Part shown: one piece after another, positions 44,351-56,256 of the stretch
How the letters are laid out: each line of letters begins with the position of its first letter
Position numbering within the stretch: the stretch's first letter is position 1
Origin: Mrakia gelida
Taxonomy: Eukaryota > Basidiomycota > Tremellomycetes > Cystofilobasidiales > Mrakiaceae
Direction: 5' to 3'
Assembly: GCA_024345305.1 (NCBI GenBank)
Contig: BRON01000004.1
Span: 62,001 to 126,000, forward strand
Length of the DNA: 64,000 nt
Program-made: the position numbers and the translations under genes
Notes under the pieces: model-generated
The model's database searches: none
The model's input: only the letters and a program-made list of their open reading frames with translations
Told to the model about the DNA's origin: nothing

Positions 44351-45228
44351 TGAGACTGCTTTGACTTGGACCTCGCTCTTCGGAGCCTCAACCGGCATCC
44401 TTACCAGCCGATCCTGCTCTTGGAAAACCCCGTGCCGCTTTGACAGAGCTGTTTGGAGCTGTGGGAGGTTCACGAGAATCGCGAGCTCACGACCCAACTT
44501 CCTTCCTCCGAAGTTCTTTCCTCCCTTTCTGCCGCCTCGCCTAACCTCACCTCGAGCCCTCGTTCTCTCTCAGACTCCGATCGATTCCGTGGCTCCCGAC
44601 TCGCCACCGCCTTTTTCTACTATCTCTCTTCGAGCATCAGCAGACGAGCTAACACGAGTCAGAATTGCTTTCCTCCTCCTCCTGTGAACTCCCTCTCCCT
44701 TCCCCTTGCTCCCAACCCCTGTGACCCCAAGCAATTCACCGTCATAGAACGGAGCTCTGGACTCCGACAAGGCCTCTCGCGTAATTGCTCGCATCTCTGC
44801 TTTTGGAAGGAGACGACCCACGCGACTTTCGAGAGCTCCTCCCGGCTACTTCCCTTCCTCTGCCTCTCTCCCATCTCTGTCTGTTCGTCCCTCGATTTTT
44901 CTCTCAGCGTTGAAGCGAACAAGCTTTCGTGGGACTCCTCGTTGTCAGCTTCGTGGGCTTGGTGGAAGTCTTGAGAGCTTTTTCACCGGCTCGCTTTGCC
45001 GCAAACAGCTCGAGACGCGTTCACCTCCCCCTCCAAACTCGTCCTCGAACCTCTTCGCAGCTCCCCCCACCGGGCTTCATCGGAACAATCACTCAAAGCA
45101 CGTCCCTCGAACCTCGTCTTCTTCCTTCTGGCACTTGGCGAACGCTTCGCTCTTCTTCCCTTCCAACACTCAACAACGCGTGGGGATCAGCAACGGGCCA
45201 GCCTTTCTTCCTTCTTCATACTTCCACC
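44351..45228 (+). other. decayed F-box 3' portion and receptor promoter
   Basis: No supported gene. The left part probably derives from the second exon of the F-box pseudogene but is too diverged to align by eye. The right part is the promoter and 5' UTR of the 7TM gene. Short frames here are not convincing. Confidence 0.35.
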
Positions 45229-48042
45229 ATGCGATTCGATCGACGCGAGACACTCAAAATCTCTAAGGAGGGCCACTTGACGGAGATCTTGCTGAACAAA
45301 GGTGACGCTGTTGGACAAGCGGTAAGCTCATCTTTTCCTCCCTTCCCTCGTCGAGACCCCTCCTCTCGCACCTCGGGAACTGACGAGCGCTTCCCTTCTT
45401 TCGACAGGTCGTTTCCGGTGGGGGGATGCTCAGCTTTGGCGTCGTGGCGTCCCTGCTGATCTATCTGCTGGTGAGAAAACCTTTCCATCGTCGCCAACCT
45501 TCCTCGTTAGCCTTGGCTGTCGAAGCTTCGCCTTCCCTTTCAGCTCACGATCTCTTACCCGAGACGGACAGCGTACTGACGCTCCTCTTCCCCTTCTGCT
45601 CTTGTTTTTGTTCGTCCCACCTCTGTCATACAGGTCCAAGTCCTCTCGACGGGAAGGAAGACGAGCAAGGAGAGTGCGAGATCGATTCGACGCTTCCTTT
45701 CGAGCGACCGTGAGTCTTTCTTGTTCGACGCTCGAGCACATGCTTAGTACACAGACACGTATGCTCTTCCTTCTCTTCCACCCAGTCGGAATATTCTTCC
45801 TCTCTTTGATGCTCTGCGACTTGGCTCCTACGCTCTCAGCCATCGCAAACCTAGCTTGGATCAAAAAGGTCCGAAGCCGTTTCTCATCTTCTCGACCAGT
45901 CTTCGAGGACGCAGCTGACAGCCCCCTCCCCCTTCCGCTTGTTGACATGTAGCGCTCGATCCACCATTCCGCGATCTGCGACTTCCAGGGAGCCATGAAC
46001 CAAGTTAGTCGACGCGTTACGTCTTCGACGTTTCAGGGTCGAGCGCTCGGCTCACTCCTTCGTCTCTGTCGTCTTCCTTCCAGTTTGGGGTCACTGGGTC
46101 CGCAGTCTTTGTGAGTCTCCCCCCCACCGTCACGAATGCTTCTTCGAGGAAACTGAAACTAATAACTTCCTCGCTTTCTTCGTTGCGCGGCGTCGACGAC
46201 AGAATCTCTTCCTCGCCATTCAGACCTTCCTCCTTCTCGTCCTTCGAGTCCAGCCTCCGAAGTGGCTCAAATGGGTAGCTCTTACTGCAGGATGGCTGTT
46301 TCCAATCGTACGTCCTCTTTTTCCTTCGACTCATTCGGGCAGACTGGAGCGAACGAGACGAAGTCGACCTCCGAATTCTGACTCCTTTCTTTTCGTCCTC
46401 GCTCGTTCGCCTTCGAACTCCCCACAAACAGCTCATGACCGCTTTGGGACCCGCTCTCAACAAGTCGAGCTTCTCCTTCTACGGACCCACGAGTGCCGGC
46501 TGTTGGTTGAGTGAGTCGTGTCGAACTCTTTGTTTCGTTGCCTTCTTCCCTTACTTCGCTGATCTCGTCTTCCTTCTTCAGCCTACGGAAGTTCGAACTA
46601 CGTGGCTTGGTTCTGGTGGGTCTCGCCTCGAAGCGATACGAGCTTTTGGAACGTCATTCAGCCAACTGACCTTCTCTTCGACGATTCATCCCCGACAGGA
46701 CGGTTCCCTGCATCGTGCGTCGCCCTACTGGACTCGAAGTCTGACCTCGCTGACTGACGCTTACTCACTTTCTTATTCGACTAGTCTCTCGCTGTCCTCC
46801 TCATCATGATCTTACTCTACGTCGGACTCTTCCTCTCGCTGAGCGGAATCCTCGACCGCCTCACCGAACGCTCGTCGTCCGTCCCAACTGGATCTTCGAG
46901 CTCCGGAAACCCACGTTCTACAAGCAACCCCATCGGAGCAGCTGAGAGGGTCGGTCGGGAGGTTCGCAAGGTGGCGAGGAAGATGCTCTGTGAGTTATGA
47001 CATTCATCTTCGTTCGACGCGTCTCGACGTCTTCGTTTCGACGCATCCCTCTATCGACCGAAGCTGACTTGCTCGCTCACAGGGTTCCCCGCGTTCTATG
47101 CGGTCCTCTCCCTTCCGATCGTCGTCTCTTCTCTGATCGCAGCAAACGGGAAGGTCCTTCCTCACATGTTCGTCCTTTCCCCTCTCGCACTCGGGTCCCC
47201 GCACGAGAGCTTCGCCGCGAGCTCAAGCTGACCTCGCTTCTCCATCACTCGCTGCAGGTACTACATCGTCGCCGACTGCTTGTTCTCGGCACTGGGGATC
47301 GCAGATGGTCAGCTTCGATTCCCGAGAGTCGACGAACCGCTCTCGTCTCGACGCGTCTTTGCTGACTCGTCTCTTTCATCTCAACCAGTCTTCATCTTCG
47401 TCGCTACTCGTCATCACCTCCTCCAACGCCGCTTTTCTGAGTCTTCCGCCACCCCGTCAGGCCAACGAGGTATCAACATGACCGTCCACACCCAAACCTT
47501 CACCTCGCCATCGAGTCCTCGATGGGACACCCACTCCTCGACCCCTCTCCCCTACGGCGACGGCAACGGCAACGATAGTTCTCGCTCTCCCTTCAAAATC
47601 GACAAAAAAGACTCGCTCGACAGCGAAGACGGCGAAATCATCATCTCTCCTGGGGACAAGGGAAGGAACGACGGAGGAGTTTGGGATGGACCTGCCGAGG
47701 CGATGAGTTTCGGAGCTGCCGTCGCTTCGATCTCTCCTCCTCCCTCTCGACCCCCTTCTCGAACGGGAGACAAGCAGAGGAAACGATCGAGTCGGTTGGA
47801 GATGGCTGCGAGGAGCCAAGGACACGAGGACTCGAGGGGGCTGGTGATGTTGGAGGACGTCGAGTCGGAGAGGTCCTGGGATCCTAACAGACGTGAGTTC
47901 TACGCGATCTTCGTTTTCCTCATCGCTCGAACCTCTCACTGACTACTGACTCTTCTCCGTGCACTCCTGATCTGAAGCAATCGCATGGGAAACGGTGGAC
48001 GACGACGCGACGACTCGGGATGCGCGTCCAAACGTGCTTTGA
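45229..48042 (+). CDS. seven-transmembrane receptor, Git3/cAR-like GPCR
   Basis: About ten exons. The protein begins MRFDRRETLKISKEGHL. Seven hydrophobic helices follow, including MLSFGVVASLLIYLLV, GIFFLSLMLCDLAPTLSAI, SAVFNLFLAIQTFLLLVL, WVALTAGWLFPILMTALG, LAVLLIMILLYVGLFLSL, FYAVLSLPIVVSSLI and YIVADCLFSALGIADVFIF. A long Ser-rich cytoplasmic tail carries SRPPSRTGDKQRKRSS. The pattern (aromatic TM2, loop cysteine GCW, long TM5-TM6 loop) fits the fungal glucose/cAMP-receptor-like class that couples to Gpa2-type G proteins. The ligand is unknown. The last small exon ends in ...RDARPNVL, stop at 48040-48042. The exon 1 start is the first ATG after a CT-rich leader. Confidence 0.8.
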
Positions 48043-48557
48043 TCGAGCTTGCTTTTGGTCTCTCTCAGTTCTCTCTCTCTTTTGATGAACTCCTCCGATC
48101 TATACATACCCATTTTCTTGTAGTTTCTCACATCTGCTACCATACTCCTCAGATCGGCCATACCCAGATCTCTCGTTTTGATTCACTTCGTTTTGTTCTC
48201 GCGTTAACACCTCGCCCTCACACTCGTTATTATACTGCTACTCTGATGTCTTCTGCTACCTTCGGCACTTGAGCTGCGCGTTCTCACAGCGACTCGTCGG
48301 AAGACTCGACGATTGTGAGCTTCAGCATCGAACTTTTGAACTTCGTACGCTTCTTCCTCGAGCAAGTTTGACGACGTTCATGAAATCGAGTAAGATGGGC
48401 GTTAACGGGTCGTAATAGGAGTGCCAACAGCCGCCAGGAAGAATGGATCGAAGAGTAGCGCGTCGAGATCGACCTGGAAGAAAAGCGGGAAGCGTTCAGC
48501 GCTCGTTCGCGTCGAAACTTCGAAGATGGGGAGAATTTTAGGACTCACTCGTCGCGG
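48043..48557. other. convergent 3' intergenic interval
   Basis: Between the stop of the 7TM gene and the stop of the MYND-variant gene. No coding exon recognised. Confidence 0.5.
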
Positions 48558-49867
48558 TTACCAGTTTGGTGCTTGGCAGACAGGCTTGTGCATCTTCCAG
48601 TGAGCTCGTTGATGATCTGGGAATGAAGCGAAGAAGAGACGAGAGATTAGAAACGGAGCGACGCGACGCGACATCGAACGGTGAACTCGTCGACGTACCG
48701 ACCGAGCAGTATCGGACGGATTTGCACTGGAAGAGCAAGGGAGAAGTGGCGTCAGCTGGAGAGCCCCTTTCAGCGAGAAGCAGGAAGAGAAGAAGCGTAC
48801 TCACTCGTCCACAAGCCATCATTTTGTCTCCCTCCTTCCCCTTCACACACCCCTTCGCTCCATCCTCGGACGACCACTGGCATTTCCACCAAGCTCCTCC
48901 CGGTTTCGAGGGCTCGTAAGTCCTCCAGTCTTCTGCCGTCTCTGATTCGACGAACCTTCGCACGACGCCGAGTGCGGGGAGGATAGCAACGACGCGTTGT
49001 TCGACGTCGGGCGTCATCGTCTCCTCGTGAGTCGTTCGGTAGGACTCGAAGCCAATCGAATCGGCGAGTAGTCTGACCTGAAGGCGACTTCGAAGGTCGG
49101 CTGAGATGGCGAAGAAGGTTGTGGATGGGGATCAGTTCAGCCTCCTAGAGCTGCAAGGGAGGCCGACAGGGGCAGCGACGACGTTGAGCGACGAACGAAA
49201 GAAGACGAACCGAATCTGTGGCATCCAAGGGGAAAGATCCCGCGAGATAGCACTCAGCGACGGTGGTAAGGAGACCTATCCCATCGTTCTCTCGAGCCCA
49301 GCGAGAGAGAAGAGGTTGAGATGTAAGGCAGACGGCGACGGTCTTGACTCCGATCGAGGTGAACGAGGTTCCGTGTCGACGGAGGACCTCTTGATAGGCG
49401 TCGAGGAAGCGAGGAAGGTAGAGCGCTGTGAACTTTGCCTGAGTATTTGGATACAATCGATGCAAACCGTTCAAGTCAGCGGGATGAAACGAACAAGGGA
49501 CAGGAGAGGGGAACGCGATCAAGGGAGGCGGAGCATCACAGAACTGAACGAACCAAAGCAGGCACGACGTCTTCCTGCTTTGCGTTTCCTTGATGAGTCA
49601 AGTACATGATCTGGCGGAACGGTGGGCTGCAGTCAGTTCACGATTAGCGTCGCAGCTGGAGGGAGAGGGACGAAGACGAGGGGAGAAGGAGAGCGGAGGA
49701 GGACGCACGAGCTCAGCATCTTCCCAGCCCAGTTTTCGACCCTTGATGGCCTCAAATTCACCATCGTTTAGCTTGAGAGCAGACCCAAGCTGGTCCACGT
49801 ACGTGCTCCAAAAAGAAGTCATCGAGAGAAGGAAGGAAGTCGGAGGATGCTGGGCTTTAGCGGACAT
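48558..49867 (-). CDS. MYND-variant zinc-finger protein, paralogue of 9602-10973
   Basis: Start MSAKAQHPPTSFLLSMTS (ATG 49867). Exons then encode ALKLNDGEFEAIKGRKLG, IMYLTHQGNAKQEDVV, a long exon with HGTSFTSIGVKTVAV and QPLLSRWARENDGIG, a TPDVEQRVVAILPAL / WWKCQWSSEDGAKGC / KMMACGR exon, CKSVRYCSV, and finally DHQRAHWKMHKPVCQAPNW and TAA. Exon boundaries match the paralogue, including gtgcgt/gttcgt donors after the EL dipeptide. The MYND finger has the same His-for-Cys swap (YCSVDHQ) and C-x10-C first pair. It shares a promoter cassette with the F-box-like gene at 50050. No catalytic domain; a protein-interaction or ubiquitin-linked role is speculation from context. Confidence 0.7.
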
Positions 49868-49869
49868 GG

Positions 49870-50049
49870 AAGGAAGGTCGAGCTCGTTTCGACCTTCTCT
49901 CCTTTCGTCCGCAAGCATCGACCCTCCCAGATCTACCTTCACGACCTACTCCTCTCAGAACCTCTACATCTTTAGCCTGGATCCCCCTCCGCCCCAGGAT
50001 CCCCCTCGTATCCACATCGTCCTCTTCCGACCCTCAGAACGCCTTGGAG
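49870..50049 (+). promoter_or_regulatory. conserved divergent promoter cassette, copy 5
   Basis: Reads AGGTCGAGCTCGTTTCGACC, CGTCCGCAAGCATCGACC, CAGATCTACCTTCACGACC, and a Pro-rich repeat of GGATCCCCCTC before ATG 50050. Only 182 bp separate the two starts. Confidence 0.78.
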
Positions 50050-51043
50050 ATGGACGCTCTCGCTTCGACCTCCTCCCTCCCTCTCGCCACCACCCTCCCC
50101 ATCGGACCGCTCTCCCTGGATCAAAATCGAACCCAATCTCTCTCTCATCCCACCGGTACTCTTTCTGAGACTCTCCCCAGCCTCCCTACCGAGCTTCATA
50201 AAGAAATCCTTCGCTTCTGCGATCCGCTGACTCTCGCAAAGACCTCGCTCGTGAGCTTGGCCTTCCTTGAGATGTCGACTCCCTTTCTCTACTACGAGGT
50301 CGAGGTTCGCGGCTGCGAGCAGCTCTCACTTCTCTTCACGCCAAGGGTGAGTCTTTCATATCTTTGGTCGTCGTAATTCCCCCAGAAGAGAGGCTGCGAT
50401 GCTGACCTTTCCCTCTCTCTTCCTCTTATCTCCCCAGACCCTCCCCTCCCTCCTCCCCTCCTCCACCGGCTCCAGTCTCCCCCCAATCCACATCCTCCAC
50501 TTCATCCAAGTCTCAGGCGACTTCTTGTTCTCAGGAAGGTACGACCTCCTCCTCTCCATCCCCAATCAACCCCCTCTCCGCCTCCACCAACTCGTCCTCC
50601 GCCTTAGCGTCGAGTCCCTCGCTCTTCGAACCCTCTACAGGCTCTGCCACCCCAAGCACCTCGTCGTCCAAGCACCCCTCGGAGAGATCACCAAGTCCAT
50701 CGACCTCAACGACGCTTTCTGGAGTCGACTACAGACGATTCACCTCGTGGGACCGGCGTGCGTGGGAGGTAGGAACCTCAGAGGGCTCCCGAACATCAAC
50801 TTCCCTCGACTTCGACTGGTCACGTACGACCTTTCGAACATGGGTCAAGCGGAGGGGACACGGCAGATGGGACTTGTCGTTGTGGATCTCCCTCTACCGG
50901 AGCCGGTGGAGGTGGTGGTGTTTGTCAAGGGGAAGTGGGAGAGGAGGATGTTTCGCGCGATCTTGAAGTCTCGCGTCGAGGGTGGACTGTTGCCTGCGAG
51001 TGTGACGAGGAGGATCAAGGCTAGGTCCTACCGGAAGGTATAG
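50050..51043 (+). CDS. F-box-like protein, FCDP subfamily, intact
   Basis: Exons 50050-50346 and 50438-51043 join in phase 0 and encode 300 residues. After a Ser/Pro/Leu-rich leader comes LPSLPTELHKEILRFCD and VSLAFLEMSTPFLYYEV, the family signature. The intron falls at the same codon as in the other members. Exon 2 reads as short leucine-rich strands (LHQLVLRLSVESLALRTLY, HLVVQAPLGEI, FPRLRLVTYDLSN) and ends in a basic tail (RRIKARSYRKV). Likely a ubiquitin-ligase adaptor; target unknown. It appears fully functional, unlike two relatives in the window. Confidence 0.75.
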
Positions 51044-51534
51044 TGAGTCCCTCTTCGTCTTCGCTTTTCTCGAGATCTCGCTGTTCCATGTTCTGACGCG
51101 TCTTCGCTTCGCCCTTCCTCCTCCTTTCCTTTCCAGGCTCAACGACGTCCCTCCTCAACTCTCCGCTCCATCCTGGATCAACTCAGTTATCTCCAGTACT
51201 CCTTCGGCGATAAGCGCTATGTAACTCAGAGGTTCGTCACATTTCCCCTTCTTTGCCTCTCTCCCTCACTCCGATGTCGAGGCGAGATCGCTGACCTCTC
51301 GCTCCTCTTCTTCGGCCTCTGTTTTTTCGCCTCAGGCTCCACGCATCAGCTCTAGTCTATCCGAATGGTCTTATTCCTCTCGTATCTCCTCTTCTTCTCT
51401 CACTCGAAAGAAGCACCTCGCTCGCTCGCTCGAAACCTCGTCGACGCGTCTCTCCTTCCCTCTTCCTCTCTTCCCCCCTCTTCTTTCCCCTCCCTGTTTT
51501 CCACAACCCAAAACACAAGTCCGAACCTCAAGCC
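51044..51534. other. convergent interval with 3'-UTR introns
   Basis: Right after the F-box stop, a segment opens with gtgagtccct and closes at TTTCCAG (about 51041-51137). A second intron-like segment opens with gttcgtcaca near 51232. These suggest a spliced 3' UTR. No coding sequence seen. Confidence 0.4.
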
Positions 51535-53015
51535 TCATGAAATCCTCCCCTCCTCTCCCACCCCCTCTTCCGTCCCTTCCAACCTCTTATCCCCCCTCGG
51601 CTCGCCCCTCCAACTCACCCCCTCCCTCTCTTCTCTCTCCGACTCATCCTCCAACTCCCTCACCAATCTCCCAATCTCTCCTCCACCCCTTCCCTTTCCC
51701 TCCCCCTCCTTCGTCTCACCAACAGACATCAACTCCACCGCCCCCTCTCCTCCGAACCTCTCCCCCAGTAAAGGGATCAGTCGACCTGTTACGGCGTCGA
51801 ATGAACGCTCGCTGGGCGAAGGGGTTGGGGTTGAGGAGGAGGTTTGGGTGGGGGTTGGGGAGGAGGGAGGAGGGAAAGAAGAGAGGGAAACGGCTGAAAT
51901 GGACGGAAGACCGCATGCGGTGATGAGGTTGAACCATGGCAAGGGGGCAGGGGTGATGTTGAGAGCGAAGCCGTGGGAGGTTAGGTACCGGCGGATTTGG
52001 ATGCCTATGGAGGAGATCTGCACGAGCGTTAGCGAGTGGGAGGCGAGCGAGGGGAGCGATGGGGAGGGAGGGGAAGGAGAGCGAGGGTGAGTAGGTGAGT
52101 CGGTGGGAGAGAGTGGGTGAGAGGGAGGAGGGAGGAGGACGAGGGAGAGGTCAGGCGATCCGACGAGACGAGACGAGAGAAAGAGGGGCAGATGGGCGTA
52201 CCTTCGTCTGATAAGTCGGGAAAATCCCAACATGTCCATCCAGATGAGGCGCATAAACCTTGTTATCCTTGTTCCCGTTGGGCGTAGCTGAAAGATCAAG
52301 GGACGAATCGACGAAGCTCGAGAGCGTCTTTTGGACTTTGTCGACGTAGCATCTTGTCGACAGCTAAATCCCGCCAACCAACCGAACCAGAGTCAGCATC
52401 TCGAGAGAACATGCTCACACAGGAAGAAATGGCAAAAGAGGGAGTTACTTTGAGCCCAGCCAGATCGAAAAAGAGATAACCGACGACTTGGCCCGGACCA
52501 TGGTAGGTGACCTGCCCTCCTCTTCTCGTGACGGCCCAGTCCGCTCCTGCGTGAGCTAGACGATCTTTCTCGAGTTCTATGCGAGCGAGGGAGGTGGGGA
52601 GGGAGTCCCGTCGGCCGGTGGTGAAGGTTGGGCGATGTTCTGAGGGAGCGAAAGAAGGGAGGAGGGAGGGAGGGAAGGTGAGCTCTCGAGTTTCGGAACG
52701 GATGGAAGGGGGGGTTGAAGGAGGCTGATCGGGTGAGAAATTTGAGCTCATTTGTTGTGAGCCCGAGTGCTCAAGACCGTCTCCTTTACGGCTCGTGGCC
52801 AACCGAGCGCAAGAGAGAGAGAGAGGGAGAGGGAGGGGGAGAGAGAACGAACCAAGGAGAAGGATGACATCCCTTCGTGCGAGCTCGGAAGTTGGATCGT
52901 CCTTCTTTGCGTTCAATCGGAGCTCAACGATTTTATCTTGAAGTTGAAGAGTTCGATGGTAGCCCAGGGGTCGAGAGAAGACATGGTACGCTATAGGAAG
53001 TCGAGGTAAGGACAT
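51535..53015 (-). CDS. LIP2: lipoyl(octanoyl) transferase, LipB/Lip2
   Basis: Four or five exons. The start (MSLPRLPIAYHVFSRPLGY) leads to LQLQDKIVELRL, EHRPTFTTGRRDS, TRRGGQVTYHGPGQVVGYL, LSTRCYVDKVQKTL, KISSIGIQIRRYLTSHGFAL and LPWFNLITACGL. In LipB the lysine before I-(A/S)-S-(I/L)-G and the cysteine of A-C-G-L form the acyl-transfer pair; both are here. The enzyme moves octanoyl from acyl carrier protein to lipoyl domains in mitochondria. The N-terminus is short for a mitochondrial leader, so import may use MSLPRLPIAYHVFSRPL itself. The C-terminus carries a Ser/Thr-Pro insert and an acidic extension ending at 51535, not found in bacterial LipB. Confidence 0.92.
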
Positions 53016-53161
53016 CGTCGTTGGGGTGGTGAGCTTGAATATCCATCTTTTCCTCTCTCCTCTCTGTCCTTTGAACTGAACCCTTCGACCTCACGACGTC
53101 GCTCCAGTTCTCTCAACTCCCATCTACCCCAACAACTCACCTTCCTCGTTTCGTCTTCACG

Positions 53162-54398
53162 ATGGCGCTCGCTTCCTCTTCTCGGTCCTTCGCTCTTCCT
53201 CGGATCGTGTCCTCTTCCCTCCTCCCCTCAGCCTCGTCCACTCGTCCGTTCTCTTCGACATCGTCGAGTTCTGCTCCTTACCGAACTTCAACAGGTCAGG
53301 AAGCCGTCCTTCCCCTCGTGAACCTCAAGAAGTATGGAGGAAAGAAGAGTGAATTCCCAGAGTTCAAGTTCGTAGACTGTGAGTACAAAGTTCCTCTGAG
53401 TGTATGGCAGGGAGGCGAGGAGGAGAAGACGAGGAAGGAAGGAAAAGAGAGAAACGAGCTCGAGCTCAGATTCCTTCCTTCCTTCCCTTCCTTCTCACCT
53501 TTCCCCCCTCTCCCCTCTCTACACCCTCTGACTGACACCCTCTCCTACTCTTCTTCGCAGACCGTGATCGTCAAGCGCGCCCCTACCCCTTCTCCCCCAC
53601 CGCCATCGTCCCTTTCCTTCCTCCCCTCCCCGCCGTCGACACCGTTGGACTCCGAGCACCAGCAGGACTCAACATCATCCGTTCAGTCAACCACAACCTC
53701 GTCCTCACCCAAGATCCAAACTCCCACTGGTTCCTCTTCTCATCAAAATACAACCCCAAGAACTACATTCGAGTCGGATCCGTCGTTCAGGTTACAAGTT
53801 GGACGACCATGGCGAAGGAGAGGCAGGTCGTCTTCACGGGGGTGATGATTGGGAGCAAGAGGAGAGGACCAGCGAGTTCGTTCGATTTGAGGAATGTCAT
53901 CTTGAGGACGGGAGTGGAGATGAGGTTCATGTGCTCGAGTCCGTTGATTAAGGATATCAAGTGGTCAGTCCAAACGACGAGCTCGAGCCTTCGTTTCGCG
54001 TTCGTTCGTTTCGCTGATCCCTCTCCTCTCCTCCTCTTTTCGCTCGCCGCCCTTTGCATTTTTTCAGCCTCAAGCAAGCCGATTCCAGACCCGGAAACCT
54101 CAAGAAAGTCAGGCACGCCAAGCTCTACTACTACCGAGACGTGAGTCTCTTCGCTCTCCCTCCCTCCTCTCCCCTCCCTTCAGCCCTCCCTTCTCTCCTC
54201 GCCCTTCCTTCTACTTCCCAACCCACCTTCCACGCCCCGCCCTCACCCCTTCTCGCTCATGCACAAACTGACTCCCTTTATTTTGTCTCGTTTTCGTTCA
54301 ACGTGCTGCAGCAACCCGACCGACTCCTCCCCGCCATCGCTGCTCTCAAGGAGGGACGACGAGCCAAGGTCGAGGCTGGAACCGCTTTCGCTTCGTAG
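53162..54398 (+). CDS. IMG1: mitochondrial large-subunit ribosomal protein bL19m
   Basis: Four exons. A Ser/Arg-rich mitochondrial leader (MALASSSRSFALPRIVSSSL) is followed by NPKNYIRVGSVVQVTSW, RQVVFTGVMIGSKRRGPAS, SFDLRNVILRTGVEMRFM and NLKKVRHAKLYYYRDQP, which match the bL19 core including the V-E-x-x-F strand. Stop at 54396-54398. Exon joins at TAC/gtgagt (after KFVDY) and at IKDIK are in frame. It shares a short divergent gap with LIP2, so two mitochondrial genes are head to head. Confidence 0.9.
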
Positions 54399-55102
54399 AT
54401 CTAGCTTTGAGAGGTGTATGTCTGGATCTTTATGGGGTTCTTTGGAAGTCGGACGAGCCGAGAGACCGAGGAAGAGGAGGGAAGGGAGGAAGGGAGGGAA
54501 AGATGGTGAGCTCGCGAGATTTCAGCCCCAGGCTCGAGCGCCTGTCTTCCCTCTCGCTTGATTCCCCTCGTTCCTTTCGCTGGTCCAGAGCGTCTGTTCT
54601 CCACGAGCTCTGCATAGAGAGACCCTAGATCTCCAGAAGCGATGAGTCCGACCCAGATCTGTTTTCCAGTCTAAAAATCAACGACTCGGAAGACTCAATC
54701 CGAGTAAAGTCGAGCTCAACCTTCCGAGTCCCTTCCTTTCCTCCTTGACTTCAACCCATCACCTGCTCCTTCCCCCCTCCCGCCAACTTTAGCTCGTTTC
54801 TTCCTCTCACCGTCACCTCTACCAGAAGACTTCTCTTCGTGAGCACAGTTCCCCAATTGCTCGTCAAAGAAGAGCGTGCCGTCGAAGAGGTCGAAGTGAA
54901 CTTGGCTGAACCCTCTCTCTCGTCCTCCTCTTTCCCTTGACCTTCCTCAGCTCAACTGACCCAAGATCATCTTTTTGCCACCACCCACCACCCACACGAT
55001 CGTATATCTAACATCAAACTCTTCATCAACTCAACCTCGATCTCGCTCCTACTTCAGTCCCCAACAACACTCTCGCTCAGCCGTCGGTCGGTCGCCCTCG
55101 AA
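54399..55102. other. intergenic interval
   Basis: 3' region of bL19m and promoter of the next gene. A fragment near 54710 (GTCGAGCTCAACCTTCCGAG) resembles the first element of the promoter cassette, but the CCGCAAGC core is absent. No gene seen. Confidence 0.4.
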
Positions 55103-56190
55103 ATGTCCCTCTCCCTCCCTCAACCCCTCTCCTCCCTCCTTCCCTCCCTCCCCTCCTCCTCCTCTCATCCCCCGCTCCCGCCCTCCCCTCTTCCCCCAAT
55201 ACCCTCAGCTCCAGTATTCACCACCCTCATCTCCACCCGCGCAGGAGTCCTCTCCGCTCTCGCCACGCTCCCTGAACCAGCTGGGAACGAGGGGAGACGG
55301 TTGGCTCACGACTTGCTTTGGGGGTATGTGGATCATAAGGTTCGGAGGGATGTGCCTCCGTTAGTTGTAGTAGGGAAGATGGGCGAGTTGGAGAGGGTGA
55401 GTGCGCGCGAGGAACGTGAGGGGAGAGGAGAGATGTTGGTGGGTGGTTGCTGACTTTTTTGGGTCGGTTTTTCGGGTTGTTGCCCCGAGTAGGAGATGGT
55501 GAAGCATAATGTGAGTAGTGAGAGATTTTCCAGGTCCTATCGTCTCTGTAGATGGGCATGGAGTACATCGATCTGATCGTTCTCACGTCGCTTCGTCGTT
55601 TCGAAACAGCTGAGCGAGTTCGCAGGAGAGTGAGTCTCGTCGCGACGCGTCTTCGTCTCGTCTTCTCCTCCCTTTCCCCTCTCTTCCCCTTCTCACACTC
55701 CCTCCCATCATTTACCTCTGCAGAGCCCAAGAAGTCCGCCGTCAACACTCCCTCCCCCCCTCTCGAGCTTTCCCTCTCGTTCCCCGACCCAACACCTCCC
55801 CTGCACGTTCCCGCTCAACCTCAACCTCAGCCGCCCGTCGTCGACACTTCGCCTTCCCCTCGGACTCGGACCAACCTCTCGAGGTCCTTGTTCTCACGCA
55901 GCACGGAGTGCTACGCGGGTTGGCGTCCAGCAGAGCTTCGGAGGGAGAGCACGAGTACGCGAGGGAGCTGTTGAGGGGGTACGTGGAGAGCAAGATGAGG
56001 AGAGGTGTACCCCCGCTGGCTGTTAGCGCGAAGTTAGGGATGTTGGAGAGGGTGAGTTGGCTTGAGACTTGTTTGTTGGACGTAGGAGGAAAGCACGGTG
56101 ACTGACACGAGTTGGTTCGGGTTGAACAGGAGATGCTTCGCGCTGATGTGAGTTGAGTCGTGCAATTCGACGCGTCTCGTACCGACTCGC

Positions 56191-56256
<66 letters not shown>

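Noticed and set aside
53162..53845. Single-exon 227-codon reading of the bL19m locus
   Set aside because: It reads through the first intron; splicing at the gtgagt after KFVDY restores the conserved ribosomal-protein frame.
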